Numbered from the stretch's first letter, positions 26,800 to 36,398 are shown. The stretch is 64,000 nucleotides of DNA from Flavobacterium phragmitis (GCF_900112575.1 NZ_FOMH01000008.1:248001-312000), one strand, 5' to 3'. Program-made: numbers and translations. Notes: generated by a model not told the origin, from the letters alone.

Positions 26800-28008
26800 A
26801 TGAAAAAAATCGCAATTGTAGTAGTAATGTTATTGGCGCTTCCAAAGCTGAGTGCACAAGGAATTTCCTTTGAACACAGCACATTTAAAGAAGTTTTGGC
26901 AAAGGCCAAAGCAGAAAAGAAACTGGTTTTTATGGATTGTTTTACCACTTGGTGCGGTCCTTGCAAAATGATGGCTAGAGATATATTTCCACAACAGCAT
27001 GTTGGAGATTATATGAACGCCAATTTTGTAAGCATCAAGATGGATATGGAAAAAGGCGAAGGAATTGAATTAACGAAAACTTACAGTGTAAGTGCTTATC
27101 CAACACTGCTTTTTATGGATGCTGATGGGAAAGTGGTACACAGAGCTACAGGTGCAGAAAAAGCAGAAGATTTTATTGAGCAGGCAAAAATAGCTTTCGA
27201 TCCTTCCAAACAATTAGACAACCTTGAGAAACAATATCAGTCGGGAAATCGTGATTTTGCTTTTTTGGCTCAATATGTAAAAGCTTTATATACAGCGTAT
27301 AAATTGGATGCTATTGAAAAAGTAGGCAAGGATGTTATTCCAACAATGAAACCAGAGCACTATGTAACAGAAAATGGTTTTACGGTTATCGCACACGCTG
27401 GAGTTGACTACAAAAGCAAGGTTTACAATTACTTAATTAAAAATAAAAAAGCCTTTATCGATAAACCTTACATCGGAAAAGAAAGCTATGATTATGTAGT
27501 TGGAACTGCAATTTCAAAATATTTAGTAGAAGTAGCGACAAAAAAAACATTACCGGAACTGGATAAAGCGATTGCAGAAACAGAAAAAGATTATGTGTCT
27601 CCACAGCAAAGTCAGTATAAAACATATTACTACGGACAGCATTATTTAGCCCAAAAACAATACGATAAATGGTTTGATTTTAATAAAAAACAAGCAGACG
27701 AAACATTTGCAAAAAATCAGAAAGAAGCATTGGGTTCATATATCAATACAGCTTACAGCGTAGCGGTTAACCCTGATTTGGATAAAGCAGGATTAGAACA
27801 AAAAGCAATTGCAATGGTTGAAAGCGTGAAAAATACGGATCCAGAATCATTGGCTGTAAATTTTTGTCTGGCAAGTCTTTATTTGAAAACTGCCAATAAA
27901 GAAAAAGGTTTGGAAAATATCAATGCTTATATCAAAAAATCTACTGACAAAGGAGATGAACCAAACGCAAGGGTATTGACATTAAAAACCAAAATTGAAA
28001 GTTTATAA
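26800..28008 (+). CDS. Exported thioredoxin-family protein with C-terminal extension
   Basis: Protein of 402 residues with signal peptide (about 1-19, ends LSAQ). A thioredoxin fold covers about 22-135 with active site WCGPC (Cys52, Cys55; an extra Cys47 nearby) and the cis-Pro segment SAYPTLLFMD. The remaining 260 residues are helical and unassigned, resembling tetratricopeptide-like extensions of Bacteroidota thioredoxins. Probable periplasmic disulfide reductase or isomerase. First of three thiol-redox genes after SusCD. Confidence 0.88.
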   Translation: MKKIAIVVVMLLALPKLSAQGISFEHSTFKEVLAKAKAEKKLVFMDCFTTWCGPCKMMARDIFPQQHVGDYMNANFVSIKMDMEKGEGIELTKTYSVSAYPTLLFMDADGKVVHRATGAEKAEDFIEQAKIAFDPSKQLDNLEKQYQSGNRDFAFLAQYVKALYTAYKLDAIEKVGKDVIPTMKPEHYVTENGFTVIAHAGVDYKSKVYNYLIKNKKAFIDKPYIGKESYDYVVGTAISKYLVEVATKKTLPELDKAIAETEKDYVSPQQSQYKTYYYGQHYLAQKQYDKWFDFNKKQADETFAKNQKEALGSYINTAYSVAVNPDLDKAGLEQKAIAMVESVKNTDPESLAVNFCLASLYLKTANKEKGLENINAYIKKSTDKGDEPNARVLTLKTKIESL

Positions 28009-28036
28009 AACCTGAAAAACTTAAAAATAAACAACC

Positions 28037-29251
28037 ATGAAATATTTAGGTGTAATCAAAATAACCATTTTAAGTCTGCTTTTGTCCGTTTTTAATTTTA
28101 AAGCGACAGCACAGCAAAAATTCCACATAAATGGTACAATTACAGGATTGACTAACGGTAAAATCTATACGTATAAGAACAATGCAGTTGTGCCTATAGA
28201 AGTAAAAAACGGCAAGTTTCAAATTGAGGGAGAAATGGACGAACCGGTCTATAATCTTAGTGTGGCAAAAGATGCTGAAATTAATTACAGGGACGAAAAA
28301 ACCTTTACATCTGTTTTGACAGAGCCGGGAACGCAGACTTTAAAACTAGACTATTCAAATTTTAGAAAAGCTATTTTGACAGGATCAAAAACTCAGGATG
28401 ACAGCTATAGGTATGATGCTATTCGAGATAAAATCATGAAAAAATATCAAAAAGAGTTTGATAAAGTTGAAGCACTTCATAAAAAGTTTGATGATGCCGT
28501 GGCAGCAAAAAAAGACGAGAAAACGACAGAGGCAATCAAATACGAAATCAATGATGCAAAAGAACTGTTGGAGCCTGCCTATAAAGAGATTACAGCAGCG
28601 ACATTGAAATTTCTAAAGGATAATCCGAAATCTTATTTTAGTATTAGTACTCTTTTATACTATTTAAACGGAATGACTTATGACGAAGCGAAAGGCTATT
28701 ATGACAGTTTTAATCCGCTTTACAAAGAGACTAAAACGGCCAAATATTTAGCAACTGAAATCGAAAAAATGAAGAAAGGTATTCCAGGTGTGCCGGCAGG
28801 ACCTTTTAATACCAAAGATATCAACGGCAATCCATTAAAACTGGAAGATTTTAAAGGGAAATATGTTTTAGTAGACTTTTGGGCTTCGTGGTGTGTGCCA
28901 TGCCGAAAAGGGAATCCGCATTTATTGAAATTGTATGCAGAATATAAACCAAAAGGTTTAGAGATTTTAGGTGTTTCTGATGATGACAGAAACGAAGATA
29001 AATGGAAAAAAGCAGTTGAAAAAGATGGAATCGGGGTATGGAAGCATGTTTTGAGAGGACTTCAGTATAAAGAAGGAACTTACGAAAGAATTAATGTAGA
29101 TCAGGATATTAGCGAAGGCTACAATATTCATTCGTTACCAACTAAAATTTTAGTAGATCCAAACGGAATTATCGTGGCAAGATACGATGGAGGCGAAGCT
29201 GATGATAAAAAAATGGACGAAGATCTAGCAAAGATTTTTAAGACCAAATAA
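28037..29251 (+). CDS. TlpA-like thiol-disulfide oxidoreductase with DUF4369-type N-terminus (paralog 1)
   Basis: Exported protein of 404 residues: signal peptide about 1-25 (ends ATAQ), N-terminal beta domain about 28-115 of the DUF4369 type (FHINGTITGLTNGKIYTY), a Lys/Glu-rich helical middle (about 120-245) and a C-terminal TlpA/ResA thioredoxin fold from about 255 with WCVPC (Cys286, Cys289). Such proteins reduce disulfides in the periplasm or at the outer membrane. Starts 28 bases after the thioredoxin gene and is followed by a same-length paralog. Confidence 0.9.
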   Translation: MKYLGVIKITILSLLLSVFNFKATAQQKFHINGTITGLTNGKIYTYKNNAVVPIEVKNGKFQIEGEMDEPVYNLSVAKDAEINYRDEKTFTSVLTEPGTQTLKLDYSNFRKAILTGSKTQDDSYRYDAIRDKIMKKYQKEFDKVEALHKKFDDAVAAKKDEKTTEAIKYEINDAKELLEPAYKEITAATLKFLKDNPKSYFSISTLLYYLNGMTYDEAKGYYDSFNPLYKETKTAKYLATEIEKMKKGIPGVPAGPFNTKDINGNPLKLEDFKGKYVLVDFWASWCVPCRKGNPHLLKLYAEYKPKGLEILGVSDDDRNEDKWKKAVEKDGIGVWKHVLRGLQYKEGTYERINVDQDISEGYNIHSLPTKILVDPNGIIVARYDGGEADDKKMDEDLAKIFKTK

Positions 29252-29279
29252 TGCCTAGTTAAAACTAAAAAGAAAGCAA

Positions 29280-30494
29280 ATGAAAAGTTTAAATATAATA
29301 AAAACAGCACTTGTATGCTTGCTGCTTCAAGGTTTCGCAAATGAATGTGAAGCTCAGGGGAAATTTAAAATAGACGGAACTGTTACAGGTTTAACAGATG
29401 GTAAAATTTATTTTTTACATGGAAAAAAAACCGACACTGTTCAGGTAACTAAAGGAAAGTTTCAGATCAGTGGAGAATTGGAAGATCCTGTAGAATACAT
29501 TGCAATTGCCAATACTTCAGATCAAAGAAAAATGACTGACAAAGCCTATGTCTCTCTTTTCGCAGAAGCGACGCCAATGACTTTACAGTTGAACTACGCA
29601 GATTTTAAAAAGACCAAACTAAAAGGTTCTAAAGCACAAGACGATGCTTATAAGTTTGATGCCAGTATCGACAAGATTAAATTAAAATATAAAAAAGAAT
29701 TGGATCAGTTTGATGCCATCAGAAAAAAGTATGATGATGCTAGAGCGGCTAAAAAAAGCGAAGAAGTTCTGGAAGCAATAAAATATGAAGACAATGATGC
29801 CAGAGGACGCTTAGAGCCAATGTATAAAGAGTATGAAGATGCAGCTTTCAAATTCATGAAAGAGAACCCGAAATCTTATTACAGCTTACAGTTATTACGA
29901 ATGAATTCAAGAAATCTAAAGTATGACGAAGCTAAAGCTTATTATGACAGCTTCAATCCATTATACAAAAAAGGAACAATGGCTAAAAGTTTAGAAGCCG
30001 ATATAGAGAACATGAAAAAAGGAGTTCCAGGCGCACCGGCAGGGCCTTTCAATACTACAGACATCAACGGAAATCCAATTAAACTGGATGATTTTAAAGG
30101 AAAATATCTTTTGGTTGATTTTTGGGCTTCATGGTGTGTGCCTTGTAGAAAAGGAAATCCGCATTTATTGAAACTGTATGGAGAATACAAATCAAAAGGA
30201 TTGGAAATTTTAGGTGTTTCAGACGATGACAGAGCGCATGACAAATGGAGAAAAGCAGTCGAAAAAGACGGAATCGGAGTATGGAAGCATGTTTTGAGAG
30301 GACTTCAGTATAAAGAAGGAACTTATGAAAAAATAAACCCTGAAAAAGACATCAGCGACGGTTATAACATTCATGTTCTTCCAACCAAAATTCTAGTAGA
30401 TCCAAACGGAATTATAGTTGCCAGATATGATGGAGGCGAAGAAGATGATGCGAAAATGGATAAAGATCTAAGCGAAATTTTCAAAAATAAATAG
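29280..30494 (+). CDS. TlpA-like thiol-disulfide oxidoreductase (paralog 2)
   Basis: Same length (404), same layout and same Cys positions (286, 289) as the preceding gene product, so a tandem duplication. The N-terminal halves have diverged, including the signal peptide (which here has Cys13 and Cys23), while the redox domain from about residue 245 on is nearly identical, also at DNA level. Cys23 lies at the end of the hydrophobic stretch (FANECEAQ), so lipoprotein processing is possible but the site is not canonical. The two may act on different substrates with one redox mechanism. Confidence 0.9.
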   Translation: MKSLNIIKTALVCLLLQGFANECEAQGKFKIDGTVTGLTDGKIYFLHGKKTDTVQVTKGKFQISGELEDPVEYIAIANTSDQRKMTDKAYVSLFAEATPMTLQLNYADFKKTKLKGSKAQDDAYKFDASIDKIKLKYKKELDQFDAIRKKYDDARAAKKSEEVLEAIKYEDNDARGRLEPMYKEYEDAAFKFMKENPKSYYSLQLLRMNSRNLKYDEAKAYYDSFNPLYKKGTMAKSLEADIENMKKGVPGAPAGPFNTTDINGNPIKLDDFKGKYLLVDFWASWCVPCRKGNPHLLKLYGEYKSKGLEILGVSDDDRAHDKWRKAVEKDGIGVWKHVLRGLQYKEGTYEKINPEKDISDGYNIHVLPTKILVDPNGIIVARYDGGEEDDAKMDKDLSEIFKNK

Positions 30495-30556
30495 TCAAAA
30501 CTTACCTTCCCAATAGTTGTTTAGCTGGTAAATAAGACTTAAAAAAATACCACAAA

Positions 30557-31003
30557 ATGAAAAAAATAATTGCAATACTGATGATTTTGTTTTCAGCAGT
30601 TGTCAGTGCACAAGTATACAATCCGGTAAAATGGACGACAAGCGTCGTGAAAATATCAGGATCAGAATATGAACTTATTGCCAAAGCGGCTATTGAAAAA
30701 GGCTGGCATTTGTATTCACAAACTGTACCTGAAGATGGACCTCTGCCAACTAAATTCTCTTTTGACGGCAAAGGAGAATATCTTAAAAAAGGAAATACCA
30801 AAGAAGAAGAAGGTCGTATAGTTAATGATCCGATTTATGGAATAAAAATTAAATATTTCGAAAATAAAACGATTTTTAAACAGCGCATTAAAATTAAGGA
30901 CAAAGCACCAAAACAAATTAATGCAAATGTCGAGTTTATGGCTTGTGATGATGCCAAATGTCTTCCGCCTAAACAAGTGGAATTGCTTTTTAAGATTAAA
31001 TAA
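30557..31003 (+). CDS. Stand-alone DsbD alpha-like domain protein
   Basis: Exported protein of 148 residues, signal peptide about 1-19 (ends VVSAQ). The body matches the N-terminal (alpha) domain of thiol:disulfide interchange protein DsbD: KGWHLYSQTVPEDGPLPTKF and VEFMACDDAKCLPP, whose two Cys (130, 135) would shuttle electrons. The membrane beta domain and C-terminal thioredoxin domain are missing, so it needs an electron donor elsewhere or passes electrons to the TlpA-like neighbours. Last clear member of the redox cluster. Confidence 0.82.
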   Translation: MKKIIAILMILFSAVVSAQVYNPVKWTTSVVKISGSEYELIAKAAIEKGWHLYSQTVPEDGPLPTKFSFDGKGEYLKKGNTKEEEGRIVNDPIYGIKIKYFENKTIFKQRIKIKDKAPKQINANVEFMACDDAKCLPPKQVELLFKIK

Positions 31004-31369
31004 AGAGAAATTCTATTTACACTTCGTCATAATTCTAGGCTGAACTATAATTTCAGTAGGAAGAATAGAATTTAGACTTTTGTTTGTTATGCTTATTCTT
31101 TATTTAATTTCTGAGTTTCTGGAAGCATTTTAAGACCCTTTTTCAACACATCATGATGAATCTCCTGAGAGAAACGGAATTCGAAAAAGTCAAATTCTTT
31201 CAAGAGAATCAGACTTCAAATTTTCATACAGGTTTTTGATGTTTCATTTTTTATTTTGAATTAGTAAGCAAAAACAATTAAACAGAAAAACCGAATAAAA
31301 GAGCTGTGAAAAACGGCTCTTTTAAATCTGATTAAAAATCTAGAAAGACTTATAAATTTCTGAGACATT

Positions 31370-31504
31370 ATGAAACCATTGAAACTATTTAAGAAATACT
31401 GGTATGAGCAATTATCCTTTAAAAAGTTCGACAGTAAAGAATTGTCAATAATGATGACAAAAGAAACGTCACTGATTGTAAAAACCTATTTTAAGAAAAC
31501 TTAG
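31370..31504 (+). CDS. Possible small ORF, 44 residues, unknown
   Basis: ATG-to-TAG frame, Lys-rich (starts MKPLKLFKKYWYEQLSFKKF), no signal peptide or membrane segment. The composition is not low-complexity, but no family is recognised and no neighbour supports it. Its stop lies at the start of the repeat hairpin before the M16 gene. Confidence 0.3.
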   Translation: MKPLKLFKKYWYEQLSFKKFDSKELSIMMTKETSLIVKTYFKKT

Positions 31505-31571
31505 TTTCAGTATTCAGTCTCAGTTTACAGTCCCATTAAAAACTGAAAACTGGGACTGAGACTGCAAACTA
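31503..31571. repeat. Inverted CAGTCTCAGTTT-type repeat upstream of M16 peptidase
   Basis: CAGTCTCAGTTTACAGTCCCA is followed by TGGGACTGAGACTG, forming an imperfect hairpin. The same motif family occurs in tandem at 34383, just after the protease gene, so the gene is bracketed by related repeats. Confidence 0.65.
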
Positions 31572-31586
31572 AAAAAATACAAAAAA

Positions 31587-34376
31587 ATGAAAAAATACAT
31601 CTTTTTGGGCTACTGCTCATTAGCTTTCTGTACCCTAATTTCAGCGCAGAACAAATCAGTTAATTTTAAGAAAATAAAAGAATTAGGTGGTATAGAGGAA
31701 TATTTATACCAGCCAAACGGCATGAGTGTTTTGCTTTTGCAGGACAATGCCTCGCCGGTTGCAACGGTACAAATTGTATATCGCGTAGGTTCTAAACATG
31801 AAGTTTTGGGAAATACAGGATCAACGCATCTTTTAGAGCATTTAATGTTTAAAGGAACGCCGACTTTCAACAAAAAGAATGGAAACACCATTACCGATGT
31901 TTTGCAAAATACTGGAGCGCAATTGAACGCCACAACCTGGTACGATCGAACCAACTATTACGAAACATTGCCTAGTGATAAAATAGAACTGGCGCTTCAG
32001 ATTGAAGCGGACAGGATGCGTAATTCTTTACTACTAAAAGAAGATAAAGAAGCAGAAATGACGGTTGTACGAAACGAATTCGAAAGAGGTGAAAACAACC
32101 CAAACAGTTTATTGGACAAAGAAATCTGGGCTTCGGCATATATCGCGCATCCGTATCATCATTCGACAATCGGGTGGAAATCGGATATTGAAAAAGCGCC
32201 GATTGAGGTTTTGAAGAATTTTTATAATACCTATTATTGGCCGGATAATGCGACTTTAACGATTATCGGTGATTTCAGAAAAGAGAATGTTTTTGAGCTG
32301 ATTGAAAAGTATTTCGGAAAAATCACAAAGGCACCGCATGTAATGCCCCAGCCCTACACAGAAGAACCGGAGCAGTACGGGGCACGTAAAATTGTGGTTA
32401 GTAAACCTGGGGAGTTGGGCGTTGTAAACAAAGCCTACAAAATTCCTGGCGCGCTCCATGAAGATTTGCCTGCCTTAAATATTTTAGCAGAAATTATAAG
32501 TTCAGGGGCTTCCTCCATTTTAAACAAAACTTTTGTAGATACCCGTTTAGGAATTTATTCTTATGCAAGCGCAACCAACTTTAAAGAAGTGGGATTGTTT
32601 ACAATTGGTGTAGGATTTCCGACAAGTTCCAGACATGAAGATATTGATGCTAAAATCAGCGAAGTGGTAGCTAAAATTCAGAAAGAGGGAGTAACTCAGG
32701 ATGAGGTAAATCGTGTGATAGCCAATATCAGTGCACAGACTGTTTTAGCACGTGATGGATCTGGCGTAATTGCATCAGAATTAAATGAAGCCATCGCATC
32801 AGGAGACTGGACGGATTATGTAACGGGTGTTGAGAGACTGAAAAAAGTAACTCCGACTGATGTGCTTCGCGTGGCCAATAAATATTTGGTGGAAGACCAA
32901 AGTACAACGGGTTATTTTATTCCGAAACAATCTGGTTCTCAAAATCAAAATACAACTCAGGCAGGCAATTTTATGCCGGAAAATGGACCATTTTATTACA
33001 GACATGTACAAGACGGACATTTACATCGAGAAAGTCCAGCTGATGTTTCCTCATCAATAAAAAATAGTTTAGAAGAAAAGGTTTCAAGTGAAAATATTGA
33101 AAAATCGTCGTCGGCTTATAAAAGAGAAAAAGTAGTAGGAATCGATGTGGTTTCAGTAAAAACTTCGGCTAAAGATTTTGTAACTGTTGCAGCGAGTATT
33201 TCATTGGGAAATTATGCGAGCGAAACGAAAAATAATAGTATTCCGTCTTTAACGGCTTCGATGCTGTCAAAAGGAACAACGCTGAATGACAAATTCAAAT
33301 TCTCGGAAAAACTGCAGAAATTAGGAGTGACTTTAAACGTAAATGCTTCGACTTTTAAAATCAATATTGGATTTAAATGTTTGAAGAAAGATCTGGATCA
33401 GGTTGTTGCTTTACTGGCTGAAGAATTAAGAAATCCATTGTTTGATGCCAAAGAATTCGAGAATTTAAAACAACAATTTATCGGAAATGCGCAGCAGAGT
33501 TTAAATGATCCGGGAGAAAGAGGAGATATCGCTTTATCTCAGTCTATTTATCCAAAAAACAATCCGAATTACAGTTTAAGCGTTGAAGAAAATATCGAAA
33601 ATATTAAAAAAGCGACTTTAGATGAAGTAAAGGCCTTTCATAAAAAATATTTTGGTACTGCATCAATGCGCCTTGTTATTGTGGGAGATACAGAAGGAGC
33701 GAATTTAAATGCTTCATTAAAAAAATCATTCAAAAACTGGAACGGGGGAGTTTCGGAAAAACTAAAATTTGAAGAAGCTTCAAAAGCAGCTTCAAAAACT
33801 GAAGTAGTGACAATTCCGGAGAAACCAAGTGCTGAATTATTCATAGGACAGTTTACGGGTTTAAAAAGAGCCGATGCTGATTATATTCCGTTTTTCATTG
33901 GAAATTATACTTTGGGAGCTGGATTTGCAGGTCGTTTAATGCAGACTGTTCGTGATAATGACGGTCTAACTTATAACATTTCATCCGGAATTGGAGGAAA
34001 TATAGAAACGGGAGGTTATTGGTATGTAAACGCTTCTTTCAACCCGAATTTATTCCAGAAAGGACTTGATGCGACAATGGTTCAGGTTGATAAATGGGTA
34101 AAAGACGGAATCACTGCAACAGAACTGGAAAACAAGAAAACCAATCTAATCGGAAGTTTTAAAGTCGGGATGTCTACCACAAACGGTATGGCAAGAACAA
34201 TTTTAAGTTTCATGGAAAGAGGATTGGAACCAAACTATATTGACCAATATCCAAAAGACATCGAAAAAGCGACTTTGCAGCAGGTAAACGATGCGATTAA
34301 AAAGTATGTTAAACTGGATAAAATGATCATCATTAAATCGGGTTCTTTGGATAAAGAAGGGAATCCTTTGAAATAA
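31587..34376 (+). CDS. Secreted M16 (pitrilysin/insulinase) zinc protease
   Basis: Exported protease of 929 residues, signal peptide about 1-20 (ends LISAQ). The inverted zinc motif HLLEH (His81, Glu84, His85) is in the first M16 half, with the distal Glu in VVRNEFERGENNP. A second M16-like half (about 515-920) has lost the motif and ends with the substrate-binding DGLTYNISSGIGG region. The two-half clamshell layout suits degradation of short unfolded peptides. It lies 583 bases beyond the redox genes on the same strand, so it may have its own promoter. Confidence 0.92.
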   Translation: MKKYIFLGYCSLAFCTLISAQNKSVNFKKIKELGGIEEYLYQPNGMSVLLLQDNASPVATVQIVYRVGSKHEVLGNTGSTHLLEHLMFKGTPTFNKKNGNTITDVLQNTGAQLNATTWYDRTNYYETLPSDKIELALQIEADRMRNSLLLKEDKEAEMTVVRNEFERGENNPNSLLDKEIWASAYIAHPYHHSTIGWKSDIEKAPIEVLKNFYNTYYWPDNATLTIIGDFRKENVFELIEKYFGKITKAPHVMPQPYTEEPEQYGARKIVVSKPGELGVVNKAYKIPGALHEDLPALNILAEIISSGASSILNKTFVDTRLGIYSYASATNFKEVGLFTIGVGFPTSSRHEDIDAKISEVVAKIQKEGVTQDEVNRVIANISAQTVLARDGSGVIASELNEAIASGDWTDYVTGVERLKKVTPTDVLRVANKYLVEDQSTTGYFIPKQSGSQNQNTTQAGNFMPENGPFYYRHVQDGHLHRESPADVSSSIKNSLEEKVSSENIEKSSSAYKREKVVGIDVVSVKTSAKDFVTVAASISLGNYASETKNNSIPSLTASMLSKGTTLNDKFKFSEKLQKLGVTLNVNASTFKINIGFKCLKKDLDQVVALLAEELRNPLFDAKEFENLKQQFIGNAQQSLNDPGERGDIALSQSIYPKNNPNYSLSVEENIENIKKATLDEVKAFHKKYFGTASMRLVIVGDTEGANLNASLKKSFKNWNGGVSEKLKFEEASKAASKTEVVTIPEKPSAELFIGQFTGLKRADADYIPFFIGNYTLGAGFAGRLMQTVRDNDGLTYNISSGIGGNIETGGYWYVNASFNPNLFQKGLDATMVQVDKWVKDGITATELENKKTNLIGSFKVGMSTTNGMARTILSFMERGLEPNYIDQYPKDIEKATLQQVNDAIKKYVKLDKMIIIKSGSLDKEGNPLK

Positions 34377-34485
34377 GTTTTTAGTCTCAGTTTTCAGTCT
34401 CAGTTTTCAGTCTCAGTTTTCAGTCACAGTTTTCAGTCACAGTTTTCAGTTTCGACCTGTAAACTGTGACTGCGACTGAAAACTT
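34377..34485. repeat. 13-bp tandem repeat with inverted arm
   Basis: Five copies of AGTC(T/A)CAGTTTTC in tandem (34383-34447), then an inverted copy (AAACTGTGACTGCGACTGAA) at 34461-34480. The array can form alternative hairpins and may stop transcription from both convergent genes. Related to the hairpin at 31503. Confidence 0.75.
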
Positions 34486-34498
34486 AATAATATACTCC

Positions 34499-34960
34499 TT
34501 AGTTTTTTTTAAACGCCTCGGCCATAAAATCCTCCAGTCCTGATTCTTCCAATATTTCGATTGAAAATTCTCCAAAACGTTTAGGCAGCCAAATGATTCT
34601 TACACCGCTTGGTGAATTGAGTTTTTCTTTGGATAAAGGATTTCCATTTTCATCTTCGGGCTGTAAACCAACATCCATCAATTCATCATAAACCACTTCG
34701 ATGTCTGGAGTTGAATAGCAGTGACGGTAAATAGTTCCTTCGCCTTTGCTGTCCAAAAGATTTTTGAGGTTTCCAGTAAAAGGCTGTACAAGCATGAATT
34801 TTTCCTGTCCTATTTTTACAACGGCATAAGTCACATGAAGATTGTCTCTCTGCCAAGTGAACTTTTTTGAAATTTCTGCCTTTAGAATTTTTGAATAATA
34901 ATCGCAGGCCGTTTGAAGGTCTTTTACTAAAATATCGATATGACTAAATTTTAAGTCCAT
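34499..34960 (-). CDS. VOC (glyoxalase/bleomycin-resistance) superfamily protein
   Basis: Cytoplasmic protein of 153 residues with the two beta-alpha-beta-beta-beta modules of the vicinal-oxygen-chelate fold: FSHIDILVKDLQTACDYYSKIL at the N-terminus and YSTPDIEVVYDELMDVGLQPE in the second half, ending with the metal-ligand-type Glu in FSIEILEE. His7 and the C-terminal Glu are candidate metal ligands. It could be a lyase, epimerase or dioxygenase; no context tells which. Convergent with the M16 peptidase gene. Confidence 0.8.
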   Translation of the reverse strand: MDLKFSHIDILVKDLQTACDYYSKILKAEISKKFTWQRDNLHVTYAVVKIGQEKFMLVQPFTGNLKNLLDSKGEGTIYRHCYSTPDIEVVYDELMDVGLQPEDENGNPLSKEKLNSPSGVRIIWLPKRFGEFSIEILEESGLEDFMAEAFKKN

Positions 34961-34996
34961 TTGTAATTTAAATATTTTGATGCTAAATTATAAGTA

Positions 34997-36028
34997 TCAG
35001 ATAGGGGTGTTGGTAAACTTGATTTTATCCAAATCAATAGTGTCGGTTTTTTGTGTATTCATCTCGTATACAATTTCTATTTCATTTTCAGAAACAAATT
35101 TTATTTCCTTATTACATCCATGGGCACAGGATCCTACAATAACAGGAAAGTACAACTTTTTATTTTTGTCATATGCAATAATGTTATGACGAAAATAGGA
35201 GACAATTTTAAAATCGGCATTTTCAATTACTTGGTCGTCATCGTAAAAACCATTAAATTTAAATAGATTTTCAGTGTAATAAGTGCTCGTAATGATAGAG
35301 GAAGCTGAGGTTTCTTCATCTTCATGATTATTATCTTTATACCATTTTTGTTCAAAATTTTTATAATAATTAATGTCCTTTTCTTTTTCTGTTGGCTTGT
35401 ATATCCATTTGCTTTTAGACGCAAACTGATATAATTCATTATAGACTGTCGTATTAGATTCCAAGGTTTTATCTTTTGTGAAATCACCATCAATTGAATC
35501 ACCGGATCTTAAAGTATATTCTCCAATATATCCTAATTTGTAAAATTGTAAATTATTGGTATTAATCATAATATAGCTTAGATATGATGAGGGATCTCCG
35601 TTACCCATAGGAGATTCTTTTAATGCAAATAAGAAATAATCTATACCCTGAATCTTTTTTCGTAAAAAATGAGAATCGATGTTGATGTAATTAAATTCAC
35701 TAACGAGTAATGTAACCTGCTGAGTAATTTTAAGGCTTTCTTTATTCTTTCTATATTTTGAAACAATTATTGTGATTTTATCTGCACCCAAACTAAATTT
35801 ATCATCATCACCAGCACCGTTCGCAGCTATTTTAATTAATTCAGTATTGTTTTCATTATTAAAAGAAAATAATGTGACAATAGGATCATCATCTGTTGTT
35901 TTTGTGCTATCTATTTTGATGCTTTGCTGTTTTTTTTCTTTATTATTTGCCTCTTCATTTCTTTTGCAAGAATAAATCGCAATCAGATATAAGACAAGTA
36001 CGGTTAGTTTTTTGTTAAAAGTTTTCAA
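34997..36028 (-). CDS. Lipoprotein of unknown function
   Basis: Protein of 343 residues with lipoprotein signal ending LIAIYSC (Cys21) and a charged linker (KRNEEANNKEKKQQ). The mature part is beta-rich and polar, with two Cys close together (GSCAHGCNKEIKF, about 302-307). No family recognised. It is transcribed toward the VOC gene, but a 36-base gap with no terminator means they could share a transcript. Confidence 0.7.
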   Translation of the reverse strand: MKTFNKKLTVLVLYLIAIYSCKRNEEANNKEKKQQSIKIDSTKTTDDDPIVTLFSFNNENNTELIKIAANGAGDDDKFSLGADKITIIVSKYRKNKESLKITQQVTLLVSEFNYINIDSHFLRKKIQGIDYFLFALKESPMGNGDPSSYLSYIMINTNNLQFYKLGYIGEYTLRSGDSIDGDFTKDKTLESNTTVYNELYQFASKSKWIYKPTEKEKDINYYKNFEQKWYKDNNHEDEETSASSIITSTYYTENLFKFNGFYDDDQVIENADFKIVSYFRHNIIAYDKNKKLYFPVIVGSCAHGCNKEIKFVSENEIEIVYEMNTQKTDTIDLDKIKFTNTPI

Positions 36029-36398
36029 TTAATTTTCAAGTTTTGTTTTATAAACGAAGATAAAATTTATTTTAATTCTACAACACCAGTAAGAAAAGTC
36101 TTTTTAAAAAAAGTAATGTCGAAATTAAGATTTCCTTCTTCATATTTTTGGATTTAATATTTAATGTGTTTGAATTCAGTATACTAAATAGATAAAAGAC
36201 ACCAATCGTTTTCTGTTAAATCGATTAGGAATAACGAAAATGGGCTTGTTTGAAAACAATTTTCTTCTTTTTTTCGGAGTTATAAAATGAAAGCAGTTTT
36301 TTTAATAACTGTATTAAAAGCTTTTAAAGTTTCCATTTATTCAGCTTCGGTAATAATTTAATTTTGTCTAAGAATTAAATTTAAAAGTTAAACAGATT
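36029..36398. other. Divergent intergenic region
   Basis: 370 A/T-rich bases between the lipoprotein gene and the Crp-like gene. A TAATTTTG element at 36359-36366 could serve as -7 promoter box for the latter. Otherwise nothing recognised. Confidence 0.5.

Larger units (their letters stand above)
31004..31586. other. Intergenic region before the M16 peptidase gene
   Basis: 583 bases. Contains a possible 44-codon ORF and a repeat hairpin immediately before the protease gene. The rest is unremarkable A/T-rich DNA, with one hairpin AAAAGAGCTGTGAAAAACGGCTCTTTT near 31300-31324 that may terminate the redox operon. Confidence 0.6.

Noticed and set aside
36287..36361. 24-codon hydrophobic frame before the Crp-like gene
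   Set aside because: No family, no structure around it; expected by chance in A/T-rich DNA.
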